Assembly (NCBI GenBank): GCA_964519835.1
Contig: CAZFLD010000013.1
Location: 1-64,000, forward strand
From: CAZFLD01 sp964519835
GTDB lineage: Bacteria > Spirochaetota > Spirochaetia > DSM-27196 > CAZFLD01
Direction: 5' to 3'
Length of the DNA stretch: 64,000 bases
Under the pieces are notes generated by a model. The model was not told where the DNA came from and did no database searches. It was given only the letters and a program-made list of their open reading frames with translations. Position numbers and translations under genes: made by a program. This document shows, in pieces, positions 7,898 through 16,696 of this stretch. Within the stretch, counting starts at the first letter, position 1. Each line of letters begins with the position of its first letter.

Positions 7898-8599
7898 ATG
7901 ATTGCCACCTTTATAAACGCAGGCACCGTCATACTGGGCTCAATACTCGGTCTCTTGTTTCATGGCCGAATTCCGGAACGCCTCAAGACCGCCGTATTCT
8001 ACGGCATCGGCATTGTTACCCTTGTCATCGGCATGACTATGGCGCTTGAAGGCAGTCGTATCCTTATTCTGGCCTTGGCGTTGACCTTTGGCGGCGTGAT
8101 CGGAACCGCCCTTGGCGTGGAAGATGCCATCCACCGACTGGGCACTCGGATCCATAGGCTGGGAACAAAAAAAGGAGACGCCTCCACCTTTGCCGAAGGT
8201 TTCTTGGATGCATCGGTACTCTTCTGCGTCGGCGCGCTTACAATTATCGGAGCGTTCCGCGCGGGAACAACGGGCGACTATGAGCTTATTCTCACCAAGT
8301 CGATTCTAGACGGTTTTATGGCAATGCTTCTGACATCGGCACTGGGAGTGGGGGTCGCATTTAGCGCACTAACGATCCTGGTGTACCAAGGAGGGCTAAC
8401 CCTGCTTTCCGGGGTCTTGGCGCCCGTGGTCTCGGAGCTGATGCTGGCCGAACTCACCGCCGTGGGTGGTGCGCTGATCCTGATGATCGGCGTAAATCTA
8501 CTCGGACTGATCAAAATAAAAACGGCCGACTTTTTGCCGGCCCTTGTTTTTGTTATTGCGTTGGTGTTGCTCGAACCGGCCATCGCCGGTCTGCTATGA
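7898..8599 (+). CDS. DUF554 family integral membrane protein
   Basis: The 233-residue protein is mostly hydrophobic with about six or seven transmembrane segments. It matches the DUF554 (YdfK/YqgA-like) pattern: an N-terminus INAGTVILGSILGLLF, a GIGIVTLVIGMTMAL segment, a cytosolic loop with charged residues (about 78-105), the characteristic FLDASVLFCVGALTIIGA helix, and SILDGFMAMLLTSALGVGV. The role of this family is unknown; it may be a small-molecule transporter. It is transcribed towards the glgP gene, overlapping its 3' end by 6 bp. A TAGAAT lies about 27 bp upstream of the start and may be its -10 box; no clear ribosome site is visible. Confidence 0.88.
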   Translation: MIATFINAGTVILGSILGLLFHGRIPERLKTAVFYGIGIVTLVIGMTMALEGSRILILALALTFGGVIGTALGVEDAIHRLGTRIHRLGTKKGDASTFAEGFLDASVLFCVGALTIIGAFRAGTTGDYELILTKSILDGFMAMLLTSALGVGVAFSALTILVYQGGLTLLSGVLAPVVSELMLAELTAVGGALILMIGVNLLGLIKIKTADFLPALVFVIALVLLEPAIAGLL

Positions 8600-11131
8600 C
8601 TCCCACTTCACAAAGCCGGGCAGGTATGGGTGCATCAGCCCCGGGTGCTTCGGCAGTACTCTAAGGGCAAAGCCCCGGCGGCCCGACTCGTTGCAGGTAA
8701 CGGACGCGGTAAAGGCCTGTCTGCCGTCCGACCCTTTGCCGGGTTTCATGTCGACTGTTTGACCGTTTTGTATGTTGCCTTGGGAATCCAAGCCGCCGTA
8801 GTACACCTGGACGGTGACCTGGTCCGGCGTCAACGATCCGAGCTCCACCGTGGCGGTGATGTCCAAGTCGTCTCCCACCTTGAGCGGCCCGGTCGCGGAC
8901 CAGTCGCCGTGGACTCTAACTGATCCCCACGCTTCTCGTAGCGAGACTTTGTAGCTTGCGAGGTCCTTGGCCATGGCAAAGCCGTCCTTTTTGACAAGCT
9001 CGCCTTGTTTCGCGGCGGGAATGTACATCAGCTCGGAGTACTGTTTGATCATTCTGTGAGCGGAGAACTGTTTTCCCGTAGCGGTCATGGCGGCCTTTAC
9101 TTTTTTGATCCAGTCCCGTGGCAATCCGTCCTGTCCCTGATCGTAGTAGCTTGTGATGATCTCTCGCTCGAGCAGGTCGTAAAGGGCCTTGCTCTCGATT
9201 TCGTCCTGTGTTTCCGCGTCGGCGTATTCCTCGCCCGCGCCAATTGCCCATCCGATCTCCGGCGCATAGCCCTCGGCAAACCACCCGTCGAGTACGGAGC
9301 AGTTGAGCACTCCGTTTAGCGACGCCTTCATGCCGCTTGTGCCGCTTGCCTCCAGTGGGCGTCGTGGTGTGTTGAGCCAGAGGTCACTTCCGGACACAAG
9401 GTACTTTGCAATCTCTATGTCGTAGTTTTCCAGAAAGACGATCTTGCTGCGGACCTCCGGCTGCGAAGCAAAGTGAACGATCTCTTTGATGAGGTTTTTG
9501 CCCGGAATGTCGTGAGGGTGCGCTTTTCCCGCAAAGATGATTTGCACAGGCCGATCCGGGTCGGAAAGAAGCCGAATGAGTCGCTCGGGATCACGGAAGA
9601 GCAGCGTGGCACGCTTGTAGGTAGCAAACCGCCGGGCGAAACTGATGGTGAGTGTGTACGGCGACAGGACCTCCTGCGCCGCCATCAGCTGCGCGGGCGT
9701 CGCGCCGCGGGCTCCGAGCTGGGCCAAGAGCCTCTGCCGCGCAAAGGCGACCAATCGCTCTTTGCGCCTCTCATGAGTGCGCCACAGCTCCTCGTCCGAA
9801 ATCCGCGACATTCGGTCCCAGACGTCGAGATTGGTGGGGTCGTCGTAGAATCGCGGACCGAAGTACCGGTCCAGGAGATCGAGCATGTCGTGGGAGATAA
9901 AGGACCGCGGATGGGTGCCGTTGGTGATGTGACCAATGGGAACCTCGTCGATCGGCAGCCCGGGCCATATCTCCTTCCACATGTCACGGCTAACCACGCC
10001 GTGTAGGCGGCTCACCCCGTTGCACTGGGCGCTCAGCCGCAGCGCGAGAACGGTCATGCAAAACGGTTCTTCTTGGTCCGCCTGATTCTCTCGTCCCAGT
10101 GCCAAAAAATGGTCCCAGCTGATATCGGTCCCATCGCAGATGCTGTGGAAGTATTTCTGGACGAGGTCGATGCCAAACCGCTCGTTTCCGGCGGGCACCG
10201 GAGTGTGGGTGGTAAAGATGTTGGTTGGCCACACCACTTCGACTGCCTCGTCCAGCGTAAGCCCCGATTCCTGTTTTAGGTTCCGGATGCGCTCGATGGC
10301 CAAAAACGCCGCATGGCCCTCGTTCATGTGGGTCACGGACGGTTCGATTCCCATCGCACGGAGAGCACGGAGGCCCCCGATTCCCAGAAGGATTTCTTGT
10401 CTGATGCGCATTTCGCGGTCGCCGCCGTAGAGTGTCGCGGTGATTCTCTTGTTGGCGTCGCTGTTCTCGTCCACGTTGGTACTCAAAAGGAACAGCGAAA
10501 TCCGACCTACGCGAACCTCCCAGACCTCGGCCACCACAACCGAGTCCGCCATTTGGACGCTGATTTTGACGGGATTGCCGTTTTTGTCCTCGCAGCGGCG
10601 AACGGGCATGTTGTACCAATCGTTCTCCGGGTAGGACTCTTGTTGAAATCCGTCTGCATTGAGGTACTGTTGAAAGTAGCCCTGTCGGTAGAGGAGACCT
10701 ACGGCGCACAGCGGCAGGCCCATGTCCGAAGAGGTTTTTAGGTGGTCGCCGGCCAGCACGCCGAGTCCGCCGGAGTACATGGGCAAGCTCACGTCCAGGC
10801 CGTACTCCATTGAGAAATAGGCTATGCGTTTGTCTTGGCTCTCCGGATACCACGGATCGCCCTCGTTGTAGCGACGGAACTTTTCAACTACGGCATTAAG
10901 CGCCGCCAGGTACGAGTCGTCTTCCGCCAATGCCTTGTACCGATCTTGGGACACCATTCCCAACAGGCGGACGGGATTCTGGCGCGACTCGGCCCACTTT
11001 TCGTAGTCCAGGCGGATAAACAGCATAACTGCGTCGAAGTTCCAGCTGAGCCAAACGTTGTGGGCAAGTTCTTCCAAAGGCTTGAGTGATTCCGGAAGCG
11101 CGGGCTTTACGGTATATCGGACGATATTCAT
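8594..11131 (-). CDS. glgP: Alpha-glucan (glycogen/maltodextrin) phosphorylase
   Basis: PLP-dependent GT35 enzyme that phosphorolyses alpha-1,4-glucans to glucose 1-phosphate in the cytosol. The 845 residues start with a DUF3417-type domain (LKPLEELAHNVWLSWNFDA), typical of the TIGR02094 branch, followed by the catalytic part: YSGGLGVLAGDHLK, THMNEGHAAF, and the C-terminal SGTSGMKASLNG segment that carries the PLP-binding lysine. I set the start at ATG 11131, where GAGGAG stands 6 bp upstream; 16 extra upstream codons lack support. The C-terminal 150 residues are extra relative to shorter members and look like a beta-rich domain. It lies downstream of the homoserine dehydrogenase gene on the same strand with 81 bp between, and converges with the DUF554 gene. 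Confidence 0.95.
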   Translation of the reverse strand: MNIVRYTVKPALPESLKPLEELAHNVWLSWNFDAVMLFIRLDYEKWAESRQNPVRLLGMVSQDRYKALAEDDSYLAALNAVVEKFRRYNEGDPWYPESQDKRIAYFSMEYGLDVSLPMYSGGLGVLAGDHLKTSSDMGLPLCAVGLLYRQGYFQQYLNADGFQQESYPENDWYNMPVRRCEDKNGNPVKISVQMADSVVVAEVWEVRVGRISLFLLSTNVDENSDANKRITATLYGGDREMRIRQEILLGIGGLRALRAMGIEPSVTHMNEGHAAFLAIERIRNLKQESGLTLDEAVEVVWPTNIFTTHTPVPAGNERFGIDLVQKYFHSICDGTDISWDHFLALGRENQADQEEPFCMTVLALRLSAQCNGVSRLHGVVSRDMWKEIWPGLPIDEVPIGHITNGTHPRSFISHDMLDLLDRYFGPRFYDDPTNLDVWDRMSRISDEELWRTHERRKERLVAFARQRLLAQLGARGATPAQLMAAQEVLSPYTLTISFARRFATYKRATLLFRDPERLIRLLSDPDRPVQIIFAGKAHPHDIPGKNLIKEIVHFASQPEVRSKIVFLENYDIEIAKYLVSGSDLWLNTPRRPLEASGTSGMKASLNGVLNCSVLDGWFAEGYAPEIGWAIGAGEEYADAETQDEIESKALYDLLEREIITSYYDQGQDGLPRDWIKKVKAAMTATGKQFSAHRMIKQYSELMYIPAAKQGELVKKDGFAMAKDLASYKVSLREAWGSVRVHGDWSATGPLKVGDDLDITATVELGSLTPDQVTVQVYYGGLDSQGNIQNGQTVDMKPGKGSDGRQAFTASVTCNESGRRGFALRVLPKHPGLMHPYLPGFVKWES

Positions 11132-11157
11132 GGACACTCCTCTAACGTGCGACCGGG

Positions 11158-11169
11158 AGACGGCCGTCT
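11158..11169. repeat. 12-bp perfect palindrome before glgP
   Basis: AGACGGCCGTCT reads the same on both strands and lies 27 bp upstream of glgP, in the 81 bp between hom and glgP. It could be an operator for glgP or may be chance in GC-rich DNA; no second copy was noticed. Confidence 0.3.
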
Positions 11170-11212
11170 TCGAGTGCACGATACTGTTGGGTTATTGCTT
11201 GGTCAACTGCGG

Positions 11213-12535
11213 CTATGTCTGCTCGCCCCATTCGGGGTGTTCGTCCAAGACCGCTATGGTTCTAATCCGATCTCTTGTGCACGACAGGTCTTCCAGGCCC
11301 CGAACGGCCCGGAGTAGACGCCCCTCCGGGACGGCATTGGTGATGACTACCACGGTGGCGTAGGGTCCGTCCGGTGCGCCCCGCTCGTGCTGAAGAACCG
11401 AGGAGATGCTGATGTCGTGGCGGCCGAGAACCGAGCTGATCTCGGCAAGGGCGCCTGCTCTGTCCTCCGCGGCAAGGCGAATGTAGAATCTGCTCCGCCG
11501 GGCGTCAGACGGCCGCGCGGGCATGACTGCGGTGCTGTCGAGCCAAGAGCCTTGGCTTTGGAAGGCCGCGCGGTAGGCGCCCGAGGCGACGGACGCGATA
11601 TCGGCCACGACTGCAGAGGCCGTGGGATCGCCTCCCGCACCCCGGCCGTAGTACATCGTGTGGCCGGTGGCGCTGCCATACACGCTCACGGCGTTGAATG
11701 AGCCCCGGATCCACGCCAAGGGGTGGTCTTGCGCAATAAAGGCCGGCCGGACCCACAGGACCATCTCATCATCTTCCCGGACGGCGGCGCCGATAAGCTT
11801 GATGACATACCCGAGCTCCCGGCCCCGTTGCACGTCCACCAACTCGATGTCTGCGATGCCTTCGACCGATACGTCCTCGAATTGCACGCGGGTCCCAAAG
11901 GCCAGGGAAGCCATAATCGCTATCTTGTGGGCCGAGTCCACGCCGGACACATCCAGGCTCGGGTCGGCCTCCGCCAATCCCATTCGCTGTGCCTCGGCCA
12001 ACACATCGTTGTAGCTGCGGCCTCGTTCGATCATCTCGGTGAGGATAAAGTTGCAGGTGCCGTTGACAATGCCGTAGACGGCGTCGATTCGATTCGCACT
12101 AAGCCCGTCGTAGAGCGCCCGAAGGATAGGTATTCCCCCGCCGCAGCTCGCTTCGAATGCGACGGTCCGGCCATGCTTCCGCGCCAACGATAGGAGCTCG
12201 GCGCCATGATGGGCCAAGAGTGCCTTGTTTGCGGTTACCACGTCCTTTCCCGCCGACAGAGAATCGGCTACAACAGTTCGTGCCGTCTCCGTTCCGCCGA
12301 TAAGCTCGACCACAACATCCACGGCCGGGTCTTTGAGTATGTTGTCGAGGTTGGGTTTGAACAGTAAGGGGTCTATACCCGCGCGCTCTAGCTTGTGTGG
12401 ACCGCGGTCATACACCGCCACAAGCTCCACGTCGGAGGGGAGACGGATACCGGATCTTCTGCTTGTATTGCCCAAGAGCCGGCCCACGGCGCCACCGACG
12501 GTGCCACAGCCGATAATCGCTACGCCGAGTCCCAC
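11213..12535 (-). CDS. hom: Homoserine dehydrogenase with ACT domain
   Basis: Reduces aspartate semialdehyde to homoserine with NAD(P)H, the branch point to threonine and methionine. The 440 residues comprise an N-terminal Rossmann fold (VAIIGCGTVGG), a VTANKALLAHHG segment and FEASCGGGIPIL that are invariant in the family, a catalytic dimerisation part (YGIVNGTCNFILTEM, GLAEADPSLDVSG, D/K active-site residues nearby) and a C-terminal ACT domain (about 355-430) for feedback control by threonine. GTG 12535 is preferred because an AGGGAG-type site lies upstream and the Rossmann strand begins at once; the upstream ATG at 12583 has no ribosome site and lies in the divergent promoter region. Monofunctional: no aspartokinase is fused. 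Confidence 0.95.
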   Translation of the reverse strand: MGLGVAIIGCGTVGGAVGRLLGNTSRRSGIRLPSDVELVAVYDRGPHKLERAGIDPLLFKPNLDNILKDPAVDVVVELIGGTETARTVVADSLSAGKDVVTANKALLAHHGAELLSLARKHGRTVAFEASCGGGIPILRALYDGLSANRIDAVYGIVNGTCNFILTEMIERGRSYNDVLAEAQRMGLAEADPSLDVSGVDSAHKIAIMASLAFGTRVQFEDVSVEGIADIELVDVQRGRELGYVIKLIGAAVREDDEMVLWVRPAFIAQDHPLAWIRGSFNAVSVYGSATGHTMYYGRGAGGDPTASAVVADIASVASGAYRAAFQSQGSWLDSTAVMPARPSDARRSRFYIRLAAEDRAGALAEISSVLGRHDISISSVLQHERGAPDGPYATVVVITNAVPEGRLLRAVRGLEDLSCTRDRIRTIAVLDEHPEWGEQT

Positions 12536-12584
12536 GCTAATCCGTCTCCCTCTTTGGCATGCCGCCGACAATAGGCGGGGCATC

Positions 12585-12614
12585 TTGTCGTGTCAACCTG
12601 CGTCCTGCTAGAAT
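12585..12614 (+). promoter_or_regulatory. Sigma70 promoter placed for a leaderless ParB-like mRNA
   Basis: TTGTCG (12585-12590), an 18-bp spacer and TAGAAT (12609-12614). The ATG of the ParB-like gene is at 12621, six bases after the -10 box, where transcription should start. No ribosome site lies between, so the mRNA is predicted to be leaderless. Confidence 0.5.
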
Positions 12615-12620
12615 CGCGGG

Positions 12621-13697
12621 ATGGAACATATTGCGGTCGCGGCCTTTGGGAGAGACGTCGAGGTGCTCGACGTCGTGCTAAGGCCGTGTCCCTTCGCCGA
12701 CAAAGGCCTTCTCGAAGAGAGATATCCACCACTGCCGGTGTGCCGGATCGCGCCGGCGGTACGGGATCGGCTTGCCGGCGCCGTAGCGCATAACGTCCCC
12801 CACACGGACGAAAGCCGGGAAGCCTCCGATGCTACCGACCTCGGGGGCGTTCGGGGAAAGAGACGGTCCGAGCCCTGGCCGGTTCTCGTCTGGGGCGGCC
12901 GTGTCGTCGAGCGACTACGCGCTCTAGGGGCCAACTCGTGCGCGGTCCGGTGGTTTGACATGGATGCGGCGGATGCGGTCCGTCTTTTGCTCGACTACGA
13001 GCACCGGCCCGACGGTCTGACCATGGCAGAGGCCGCACGCCTGCTTACATTTTGTGATCGCGTGGGCGTGGATGTTTTATGTGCGGAACATCAGGACATC
13101 TGCAAACGAGTTTTCCCCCGTGGTGGATTCCCGCACGAGGTGAGGCGCTACCTCGCCCTCGCCGACGAGTTGCGCAGCCTGGTGTCCGACGGCGAGCTTG
13201 ATATCAAATCGGCTCTGTTGGTCGAGCAACTTGCGCCGCGCGACAGGTACCGACTCTTTCCGGTGTTGCGGCGGCTAAAGCCAAACCAGGCACGTGTTCT
13301 CGTGCGGCGCGTAGTCGAGTTGGCGCACCGCGCCGGAGTATCTCGGGAAACACAAGATCCGGCCGGGTCCAATGATCAGGGTACGCCGGCGCTCTTCCTC
13401 GACGCCGTTGTTGGAGCCGAAGACCCTCTCTTTGTCGCCGAGCGACTTTGGCGTCCCGAACTAAGCGCGCTCGAAGAGCGATTCTCCGAGCTTCGCCGGT
13501 CGCTTACCCAAGGCGCCGCGGCGGACGACGTTCCGGTAATTGGCCTCGAGGCGCCCGATTACTTCGAGGGAGATGCGTTTACCATCTCCTTCGCGATGCG
13601 GAAGCCTGAAGATGTGAGGAGGGCTGCAGCGCAGCTCGTGAGACTACAGGAACAGACTGCGGAATTGGAGGAGCTCTGTGAGCTGCTCGGGACCTAA
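12621..13697 (+). CDS. ParB-like protein
   Basis: A 358-residue protein that I read as a divergent ParB/Srx-domain protein. Residues about 86-140 follow the ParB N-domain: PVLVWGGRVVERLRALG aligns with the strand and GERRxRA box, then CAVRWFDMD and DGLTMAEAARLL align with the segment after it. In the CTP-binding box, GERR has become VERL, so CTPase activity may be altered. Residues about 170-235 resemble the ParB helix-turn-helix (EVRRYLALADELRSLVSDG, then DIKSALLVEQL). The C-terminus ends in a coiled-coil-like stretch. It overlaps the next gene, a radical SAM protein, by 20 bp, so both are translated from one mRNA. A chromosome-partition role is less likely than a DNA-binding partner of that enzyme; no parA is nearby. 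Domain assignment is by eye. Confidence 0.65.
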   Translation: MEHIAVAAFGRDVEVLDVVLRPCPFADKGLLEERYPPLPVCRIAPAVRDRLAGAVAHNVPHTDESREASDATDLGGVRGKRRSEPWPVLVWGGRVVERLRALGANSCAVRWFDMDAADAVRLLLDYEHRPDGLTMAEAARLLTFCDRVGVDVLCAEHQDICKRVFPRGGFPHEVRRYLALADELRSLVSDGELDIKSALLVEQLAPRDRYRLFPVLRRLKPNQARVLVRRVVELAHRAGVSRETQDPAGSNDQGTPALFLDAVVGAEDPLFVAERLWRPELSALEERFSELRRSLTQGAAADDVPVIGLEAPDYFEGDAFTISFAMRKPEDVRRAAAQLVRLQEQTAELEELCELLGT

Positions 13698-14790
13698 GCA
13701 CGGCGCTGCAGGCAACTCGCCTGATTCGCGTGTGCCTGCCGCCGCCGGGGCCGCACCGCGGGTCAAGGCGCTGTACGTTACCGACGACGCGGTGGAGTTG
13801 CCGGCCGTGGGGCGCGCGACCGGTGCGTTTGGGCTCGAAGCGCGTGTTGTTACCGAGATAAACGATGTGCCACCTGAGGATCGCAATGGAGAAACGGTTG
13901 TGATTACCACCTCTCGTGGTCGTGTGCTCACGCCATGTCCAGGTACAAAGGGCCACAGGTGCTGCCGGTATCAAACCATCGATCTCTACCTAGGCTGCAC
14001 GATCGGCTGCACCTACTGTATCATGCAGAGTTATCTCAATTACTCGCCGAACACGGTATATGCGGATACCGCCGCTGCGTGTGCCGGCATCGACGCCTTG
14101 GGCAGGACCGGGCGACATTATCGCGTGGGCACGGGCGAGGTCGGCGATTCGCTGCTCTTCGACGAGATTTTTCGCCTGTCCGAAGAGCTCGTCGCGGCCG
14201 CAGCCCCGTATCCCAATCTCCGTTTGGAGCTCAAGACCAAGACCGCCTGCGTAGACCATCTTCTAACCATCCCCAACAAGGGGAACGCCGTTATCGGATT
14301 CTCAATGGCGCCACAATCGCGGGTCTCTCAGGAAGAACCGTACGCAGCGAGCATCACCGATCGAGTTGCCGCGGCGGAACGCGGAGCGGCGGCCGGCTTT
14401 GGGGTCGCCTACCACCTCGATCCGATCATCACCAGCCCCGATCCGAATAGGAACTGGATCGCCGAGTATCGTAAGCTTATCGGCCTTCTGCCCGACATAG
14501 AGCCGGCGTGGGTTAGCATGGGAACGGTGCGCTTCCCGCCGGCGTTTCGCCGGCGAGTGGCACCACGTCCCTACCTCTTTGACGAGTTTGTTCCCGCAAA
14601 AGACGGCAAGCTCCGATATGTCCAGCGCCGGCGGATAGAGGTTTACAACACCGTGTTGGCGATGCTTCGAGACCGATTTTCGGCTCCGATCTATTTGTGT
14701 ATGGAAAGCGACGCGGTTTGGAGACGAGTGTTTGGAGCGCTACCTGGAGAGCTACCGGAGCTCCGTGGTATATTTTCTACAAGACGGTAG
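13678..14790 (+). CDS. Spore photoproduct lyase family radical SAM protein
   Basis: 370-residue cytosolic radical SAM enzyme. The cluster motif is GCTIGCTYC with Cys107, Cys111 and Cys114 (C-x3-C-x2-C), followed by IMQSYLN, a signature of the SPL family; LELKTKTACVDHLL and GFSMAPQSRVSQEEPYAAS match later SPL segments, and DPIITSPDPNRNWIAEY the core barrel. True spore photoproduct lyase repairs the thymine dimer of UV-irradiated spores; this genome shows no sporulation gene here, so the substrate is probably another DNA photoproduct or base. The start is GTG 13678, inside the ParB-like gene. The upstream partner makes this pair unusual. Function as a DNA repair or modification enzyme is an inference from the family. 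Confidence 0.85.
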   Translation: MSCSGPKHGAAGNSPDSRVPAAAGAAPRVKALYVTDDAVELPAVGRATGAFGLEARVVTEINDVPPEDRNGETVVITTSRGRVLTPCPGTKGHRCCRYQTIDLYLGCTIGCTYCIMQSYLNYSPNTVYADTAAACAGIDALGRTGRHYRVGTGEVGDSLLFDEIFRLSEELVAAAAPYPNLRLELKTKTACVDHLLTIPNKGNAVIGFSMAPQSRVSQEEPYAASITDRVAAAERGAAAGFGVAYHLDPIITSPDPNRNWIAEYRKLIGLLPDIEPAWVSMGTVRFPPAFRRRVAPRPYLFDEFVPAKDGKLRYVQRRRIEVYNTVLAMLRDRFSAPIYLCMESDAVWRRVFGALPGELPELRGIFSTRR

Positions 14791-14837
14791 TCGAATGGCG
14801 CGCCGGTTTCAGATCGGGCTCGAAAGTGAGGAATACA

Positions 14838-16037
14838 ATGAAAACAAAAATGCTCCTCGGAGCACTCTTGATCGGTCTCTTGTTGGCGGCGCCCGTGGCG
14901 GCACAGGAGATCGGAGAGGTCGCTTACCTCGAGGGCGAGCCTGAGGTCATCAGAAACGGCGACACGCTGACGTGGGAGGTTGATTTTGGCTTTCCTGTCG
15001 AGAACTTTGACCAAGTCAATTCAGGGGTATACGGGCTGGTCGAGATAGTTCTCGATCCACAAACCGGCATTGACGGCACGGTAACCGTCCAGCCCGGTTC
15101 ATCCTTCTATTTCGAACTCACCGAGCTCTCCGGCGGAGGAACCAGCGGCGTCGTGGAGATGCTTTCCGGAACCGTCGCTATGCGCGTAAACAGACTCTCC
15201 GGGGCGTCACAAGTCAACGTCCGGACCCAAAGCGCGGTCATGGGAGTCCGGGGAACCGACTTTGAGGTAAGTGTTGCGGTGGCGGGTGATCTTCTTGTTA
15301 CCGCCAAAGAGGGCAGGGTGGAATGTCGCGATCACTCGGGCACAAGCCTATACGCCGAGCCGGGCCAAGTGGTCGAGCAAACCGCCGAAGGCCGATTTCG
15401 CACCATTCCGATTGCCGTCTCCGACCTCGAAGAGTTCCGCCAAGAGTGGTTCGCCGATCGTATCGAGGTATTCCGCGGCCAGGCTCTGCGCGCCATCCGT
15501 AACTACGCCAATCGGTACGAAGACCTTTTCGGCCAGTTTGCCGAGGCGTACAACAATCTGCTGTCTGAGCGCGAAATCCTGAGGAAGTGGATCCGCGAAG
15601 ACGAGGAAGGCGTGATCGGTGGAACGCAGGAGGTCATGCGGGAAAAGCGTGCCGTGGTTCGCCACATGGGTGACATTCGGCGTGTGCTGTTTATCTTCGA
15701 GAGGGTCTATTACCGGCTCCTCGAACTCCAGGAGTACCACGAGGAGGGGTTTGGCCGTGGGCAAATCGGCGGAGGCCTTTCTACAAGCGCGTTTTTTTCC
15801 CAGTTCGAAGCTGATCGCCCCGCCCTGGAAGAGCGGATGGCGACCGTCCGCTACATCTTTAAGCTCTACACCAAGCGCAATGATGGGCAGATGCCCCTCG
15901 ACTTCTCCAATGCCTTCGACAGCGAGTTTTTCCAGACCGACGACAACTTTATGAATGACGACGGCTTTATGGGCGACGACAACTTCATGGGCGACGATGA
16001 GGATCCCTTCGAGGGCCGATTCCCCGGCGGCCGGTAA
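14838..16037 (+). CDS. Secreted FecR-domain protein with acidic DDxFM repeats
   Basis: The 399-residue product has a signal peptide (MKTKMLLGALLIGLLL, then APVAAQ cleavage). Residues about 25-190 form a FecR-type beta domain: SGVYGLVEIVLD, SGTVAMRVN, and the hallmark VRTQSAVMGVRGTDFEV, followed by AKEGRVECRD. A long helical region (about 195-365) follows, with coiled-coil character (LLSEREILRKWIREDEEGV). The C-terminus holds three hexapeptide units of type DDNFMN/DDGFMG/DDNFMG and ends in PGGR. There is no membrane span, so it is probably periplasmic and not a TonB-system anti-sigma factor despite the domain. ATG 14838 follows GAGGAATACA. It converges with cheD, separated by a strong hairpin. 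Confidence 0.82.
   Translation: MKTKMLLGALLIGLLLAAPVAAQEIGEVAYLEGEPEVIRNGDTLTWEVDFGFPVENFDQVNSGVYGLVEIVLDPQTGIDGTVTVQPGSSFYFELTELSGGGTSGVVEMLSGTVAMRVNRLSGASQVNVRTQSAVMGVRGTDFEVSVAVAGDLLVTAKEGRVECRDHSGTSLYAEPGQVVEQTAEGRFRTIPIAVSDLEEFRQEWFADRIEVFRGQALRAIRNYANRYEDLFGQFAEAYNNLLSEREILRKWIREDEEGVIGGTQEVMREKRAVVRHMGDIRRVLFIFERVYYRLLELQEYHEEGFGRGQIGGGLSTSAFFSQFEADRPALEERMATVRYIFKLYTKRNDGQMPLDFSNAFDSEFFQTDDNFMNDDGFMGDDNFMGDDEDPFEGRFPGGR
15939..15992 (+). repeat. Three 18-bp tandem repeats coding for DDxFMx units
   Basis: Three consecutive 18-base units starting with gacgac encode the hexapeptides DDNFMN, DDGFMG and DDNFMG at the end of the FecR-domain protein. Third-position differences show they are not very recent copies. 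Confidence 0.75.
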
Positions 16038-16057
16038 CACCGATAACAAGCGAGCAC

Positions 16058-16084
16058 GCCGCCGCCGGCGATACCGGCGGCGGC
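16058..16084. terminator. Strong hairpin between convergent genes
   Basis: A perfect 11-bp stem, GCCGCCGCCGG at 16058-16068 pairing with 16074-16084, with the loop CGATA. It lies 20 bp after the FecR-protein stop and 20 bp after the cheD stop from the other side. There is no T-run on either side, so it may act as a bidirectional mRNA end-stabiliser or a terminator needing Rho. Confidence 0.6.
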
Positions 16085-16104
16085 ACGGACACGACGCGCG
16101 CTGC

Positions 16105-16695
16105 CTAAAAAAGAGTCACGTCGGACTTCTTGCGCTTCTCACGAATCGTCTTGAAGTACTCTGCTTCCTCACGCTCGACGCTGGTAACCAATGTGCCGGT
16201 AATTCGTTTGAGCAGTATGCGAAAGTCCTCGGGAAACAGAAAAATCTTCCTGGCGGTCGTCCCCCCAACGTCCGACGCCTCCACTCGGATCCCTTCGGTC
16301 TCGAGGTAGGAAAAGGCAAAATCGATATTGCTCTGGGCGACCGAGGACAGCGGAACCCCCGCATCCTTGCCGCGGAGCACGTGTCCGCCGCCGAAGACCT
16401 TGGCAACCATATCTGTTCTCGCCGAACCGTGCTTGATCATTTCGTTGATAAGAAGCTCCATGGCAAACATTCCGTATTTGCCGCTTTCACTCTGAATAAA
16501 TGATTCCGGGCGCACCTGCCCGGGGAGCATAAAGTGGTTCATGCCTGCGATCTTCCGTCGCCTGTCGTAAAGAGCGACCGCAATACAGCTGCCAAGGACC
16601 GTACCAATGACCTGACCCTCGGTGCTAACCGCGTACTCGCCGGGATGAAGAGTCGATACCGCTCGCTGAAACTTCGCGTTAAAATGTGTATACAC
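16105..16695 (-). CDS. cheD: Chemoreceptor glutamine deamidase CheD
   Basis: Deamidates glutamines of chemoreceptors and, in other species, is held by CheC. The 196-residue protein has the family's Cys-His pair at VLGSCIAV (Cys37) and GMNHFMLP (His54); the 17-residue spacing equals that of Cys27 and His44 in Thermotoga CheD. KYGMFAMELLINEMIKHG and AKVFGGGHVLRG are also diagnostic. It is about 30 residues longer than usual, with a charged tail (REEAEYFKTIREKRKK) ending SDVTLF. The same VTLF ends the protein encoded just upstream. Start is GTG 16695, one base after the upstream stop, so the two are translationally coupled. No CheC is nearby. Confidence 0.93.
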   Translation of the reverse strand: MYTHFNAKFQRAVSTLHPGEYAVSTEGQVIGTVLGSCIAVALYDRRRKIAGMNHFMLPGQVRPESFIQSESGKYGMFAMELLINEMIKHGSARTDMVAKVFGGGHVLRGKDAGVPLSSVAQSNIDFAFSYLETEGIRVEASDVGGTTARKIFLFPEDFRILLKRITGTLVTSVEREEAEYFKTIREKRKKSDVTLF

Positions 16696-16696
16696 G

